Made by a program: the position numbers and the translations under genes. 6,263 bases of DNA, from NCBI GenBank assembly GCA_021845555.1, contig JAJZVS010000233.1:1-6263 (forward strand). The letters run 5' to 3'. Each line of letters begins with the position of its first letter. Within the stretch, counting starts at the first letter, position 1. Below the pieces are notes generated by a model, which made no database searches, had not been told where the DNA came from, and saw only the letters and a list, made by a program, of their open reading frames with translations. The DNA is from Pseudomonadota bacterium. Its GTDB lineage: Bacteria > Pseudomonadota > Alphaproteobacteria > Acetobacterales > Acetobacteraceae. Positions 5,801 through 6,263 of the stretch are shown here, one piece after another.

Positions 5801-5873
5801 GGTGTTCAAGACGGCGCAGGAGAATCTGCGGTCGTTCCCGGTGGGCGAGGTGATCGCGCCCGCCGCCCGCTGA
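2841..5873 (+). CDS. Secreted WD40-propeller caspase-like protease (peptidase C14 family)
   Basis: This 1010-residue protein starts with a Sec-type signal peptide (basic MRRGARILR, hydrophobic core, likely cleavage after ARA at residue 44). Residues about 60-550 form WD40-like blades: clear ones at 67-91, 111-144, 160-186, 201-227, 244-275, 392-417 and 511-534, with SPDG turns and xxWD/VRLF-type strands. A linker with WVLFTPDGFFDES (555-567) and YRPLYAPDVV (596-605) resembles that seen between WD40 and caspase parts in other bacterial proteins. About 635-757 is a probable Ig-like beta-sandwich. The caspase domain starts near 762 with RLFVLAIGID. The catalytic His is His844 (FYVATHGA) and the nucleophile Cys899 (LLFLDTCYSG), so the dyad is intact. 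Asp897 is placed like the metacaspase acidic S1 residue, which suggests Arg/Lys specificity. ATG 2841 is chosen over TTG 2838 because it forms a TGATG overlap with the lipoprotein stop. It has no strong Shine-Dalgarno, so translation is probably coupled. The substrate is unknown. Confidence 0.9.
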   Translation: MRRGARILRAGAARTLGGAFLLVLSLLVAPLAAPLVAPLAEARAGTPPARPFLRIAAGGPVGAVPRLSVDASGHLLAAASYDKTVRLFSLPDGRQRAVLRLPIGPGHEGEVYAVALTPDGRRVFAAGATGGSWDGTFSIYLFSVRRARLIGRLPGLPSPVNDLAVSPDGTRFAAGLARGGVREWDAKTGKPIAQDADYAGPVRRVLFDARNRLFVSAADGKLRVYDAAGKRIAERTPEAGLHPWGLALSPDGSLLAVTFDTPDKAGHLHVDVLAASTLARVFEPDTAGLAGEGLLAVTWAATADGGVRLLAGGYAHTKAGDVIREWKDFGLGPATDLTASRDTVLDLRAVPGGGAVYAAEDPGWGRIGADGTVVARPAPPLADLRPAREAGGLAVSADGTTVAFATGNGRFRFDAATGRLAREAASDPTLAVAHTAGPTGAPGEAVTDWRDTDAPRLNGRPLALDRDEFSRSLALLPQGAGVLLGTDTHLRLYGPHGRERAKLSLPAAAWAVTVNAAGTVAVAALLDGTIRWYGLSASAITPRVALFAHADGTRWVLFTPDGFFDESDLGGDDLVGVLLDRGADAPPVWVSFGQAYRPLYAPDVVRAALAGNAAPARARLAALGDLRARFAAQPGVRIAEACVETASGCAAIDPAAGTARLPDGATALRLSLRLSDHGRGLGDIDAFVNGRNVGRHKPPAAQADSGGTDRGAKAVTARVVVPLDPGRDAVRLRVYDRSDTVYAEAPPLVLVGGPAAAASGGRLFVLAIGIDHFAAPSLTLHSAVSDARNFAALAEAAGKPVFASEHVTLLTDQQATRAGILAAFAALAREVRPDDTFLFYVATHGARAQETGRFLLIPSDESDLSSWQAVARQAIDETTLVAALARIRARDALLFLDTCYSGAVTADALANVGHETGRYLIAASTSVQEALDTYDGKHGLMIYALRQAFDGGAPHGANGVVGALSLGEYLSERIGVLARRKGHTQDAVFKTAQENLRSFPVGEVIAPAAR
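2925..2960 (+). repeat. Three in-frame 12-bp tandem repeats in the caspase signal peptide
   Basis: Three successive 12-bp units of the form GCCCCGYTGGYN encode APLA, APLV and APLA (residues 29-40 of the caspase protein), in the hydrophobic core of the signal peptide. Gain or loss of a unit would keep the frame and change the hydrophobic segment by four residues. Confidence 0.8.
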
Positions 5874-5903
5874 CCGGCGCCGGCCCGCTGCGGACCGTTC
5901 CGT
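5874..5903. other. 30-bp convergent spacer between caspase and acyl-CoA ligase genes
   Basis: Immediately after the caspase stop lies the perfect 10-bp palindrome CCGGCGCCGG (5874-5883), then CGGA/TCCG arms with a 4-nt loop (5891-5902). Neither is followed by a T tract on either strand, so no intrinsic terminator can be called; the two transcripts probably overlap or end by Rho. Confidence 0.5.
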
Positions 5904-6263
5904 TCAGCTCGCGTAGAGGCGGCGGAGCTCGGTCTTCAGCACCTTCCCGGTCGCGCCGTGCGGCAGGGACTCGGCCACCACCACCCGGTCGGGCATCGAG
6001 AAGCCCGGCACCTTGCCCTTGTAGAAGGCCCGCATCTCCTCGGGCGTGATCGTGCAGCCGGTGCGCGGCACCACGATCAGCAGCGGCCGCTCGCTCCATT
6101 TCGGATCGGGCACGGCGATGGCGGCGGCCTCGGCCACGCCCGGATGACCGATGGCGATGTTTTCCAGCGCGATCGAGCTGATCCACTCGCCGCCCGACTT
6201 GATGAGGTCCTTGGTGCGATCGGTCAGGATCACGAATCCTTCGGGATCCATCACGCCGACATC
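5904..6263 (-). CDS. Acyl-CoA ligase (AMP-forming), C-terminal 119 residues only (runs off right edge)
   Basis: The minus-strand frame is open from the window edge to TGA at 5906-5904. It is the C-terminal domain of an ANL-superfamily adenylating enzyme, which activates a carboxylic acid with ATP and transfers it to CoA. DVGVMDPEGFVILTDR (fragment residues 1-16) is the usual hinge region, with DRTKDLIKSGGEWISS (15-30) as the A8 motif. HPGVAEAAAIAVPDPKW (40-56) and the ending PHGATGKVLKTELR (101-114) follow, with Lys107 in the position of the catalytic lysine for adenylation. The IKSGGEWISS wording resembles medium/long-chain fatty-acyl or 3-methylmercaptopropionyl-CoA ligases more than acetyl-CoA synthetase. 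The true start lies to the right of the window, so the ATG and GTG codons near 6251-6254 are internal. It faces the caspase gene tail to tail and is probably functionally unrelated to it. Confidence 0.92.
   Translation of the reverse strand, partial: DVGVMDPEGFVILTDRTKDLIKSGGEWISSIALENIAIGHPGVAEAAAIAVPDPKWSERPLLIVVPRTGCTITPEEMRAFYKGKVPGFSMPDRVVVAESLPHGATGKVLKTELRRLYAS

Noticed and set aside
1810..5873. Gasdermin-protease defence pair
   Set aside because: The lipoprotein has a lipobox, a glycine zipper and an SH3-like domain, none of which is gasdermin-like, and both products are exported. Only a loose functional analogy remains.
5874..5903. Intrinsic terminator between the convergent genes
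   Set aside because: The palindrome CCGGCGCCGG has no loop and no following T run, and the second small stem is only 4 bp.

Overview
The window is a very GC-rich chromosomal stretch (roughly 70 % G+C by eye) with the strong third-position GC bias that produces long antisense reading frames. The style of the proteins (short flavin reductase, EWxxH-type carboxymuconolactone decarboxylase-like protein, DmdB/FadD-like acyl-CoA ligase, signal-peptide-bearing WD40-caspase) points to an alphaproteobacterium. A Rhodospirillales/Acetobacteraceae-like organism is my best guess, but it is an inference from gene style and not a proven assignment. There is no sign of a phage, insertion sequence, tRNA, rRNA or CRISPR array, and no stretch of more than 300 bases lacks a gene.

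Layout. (1) Minus strand, 1-1066: a flavin reductase-family gene (425-1066) is followed after 106 bp by the first 106 codons of a PAS-like sensor gene (1-318) that runs off the left edge. The gap holds a C10/G10 homopolymer and a possible six-codon mini-cistron. (2) A 95-bp divergent spacer (1067-1161) separates the flavin reductase from a plus-strand carboxymuconolactone decarboxylase-family gene (1162-1713). On the plus strand this spacer carries a near-perfect Shine-Dalgarno sequence followed by a possible 29-codon leader reading frame that overlaps the start of the next gene. (3) Plus strand, 1810-5873: a two-gene unit of a glycine-zipper/SH3 lipoprotein and a large secreted WD40-caspase (peptidase C14) protein, joined by a TGATG stop/start overlap. 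It is preceded by a small AT-rich island holding a direct repeat and a TATAAA box. (4) Minus strand, 5904-6263: the C-terminal end of an acyl-CoA ligase (AMP-forming), convergent with the caspase gene at 30 bp and running off the right edge.

How the genes may work together. The first region looks like ordinary redox, aromatic or peroxide-linked metabolism, and the right-hand ligase like acyl-CoA metabolism. The central pair stands out. Both products are predicted to be exported: one is lipid-anchored and carries a glycine zipper and an SH3-like domain, and the other is a soluble or envelope-associated caspase-fold protease with an intact His/Cys dyad behind a WD40 propeller. Their overlapping genes imply coupled expression and probably a shared job in the cell envelope. 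I cannot name a described system with this arrangement, so it is the candidate most worth following. Function, substrate and trigger are not visible in the sequence.
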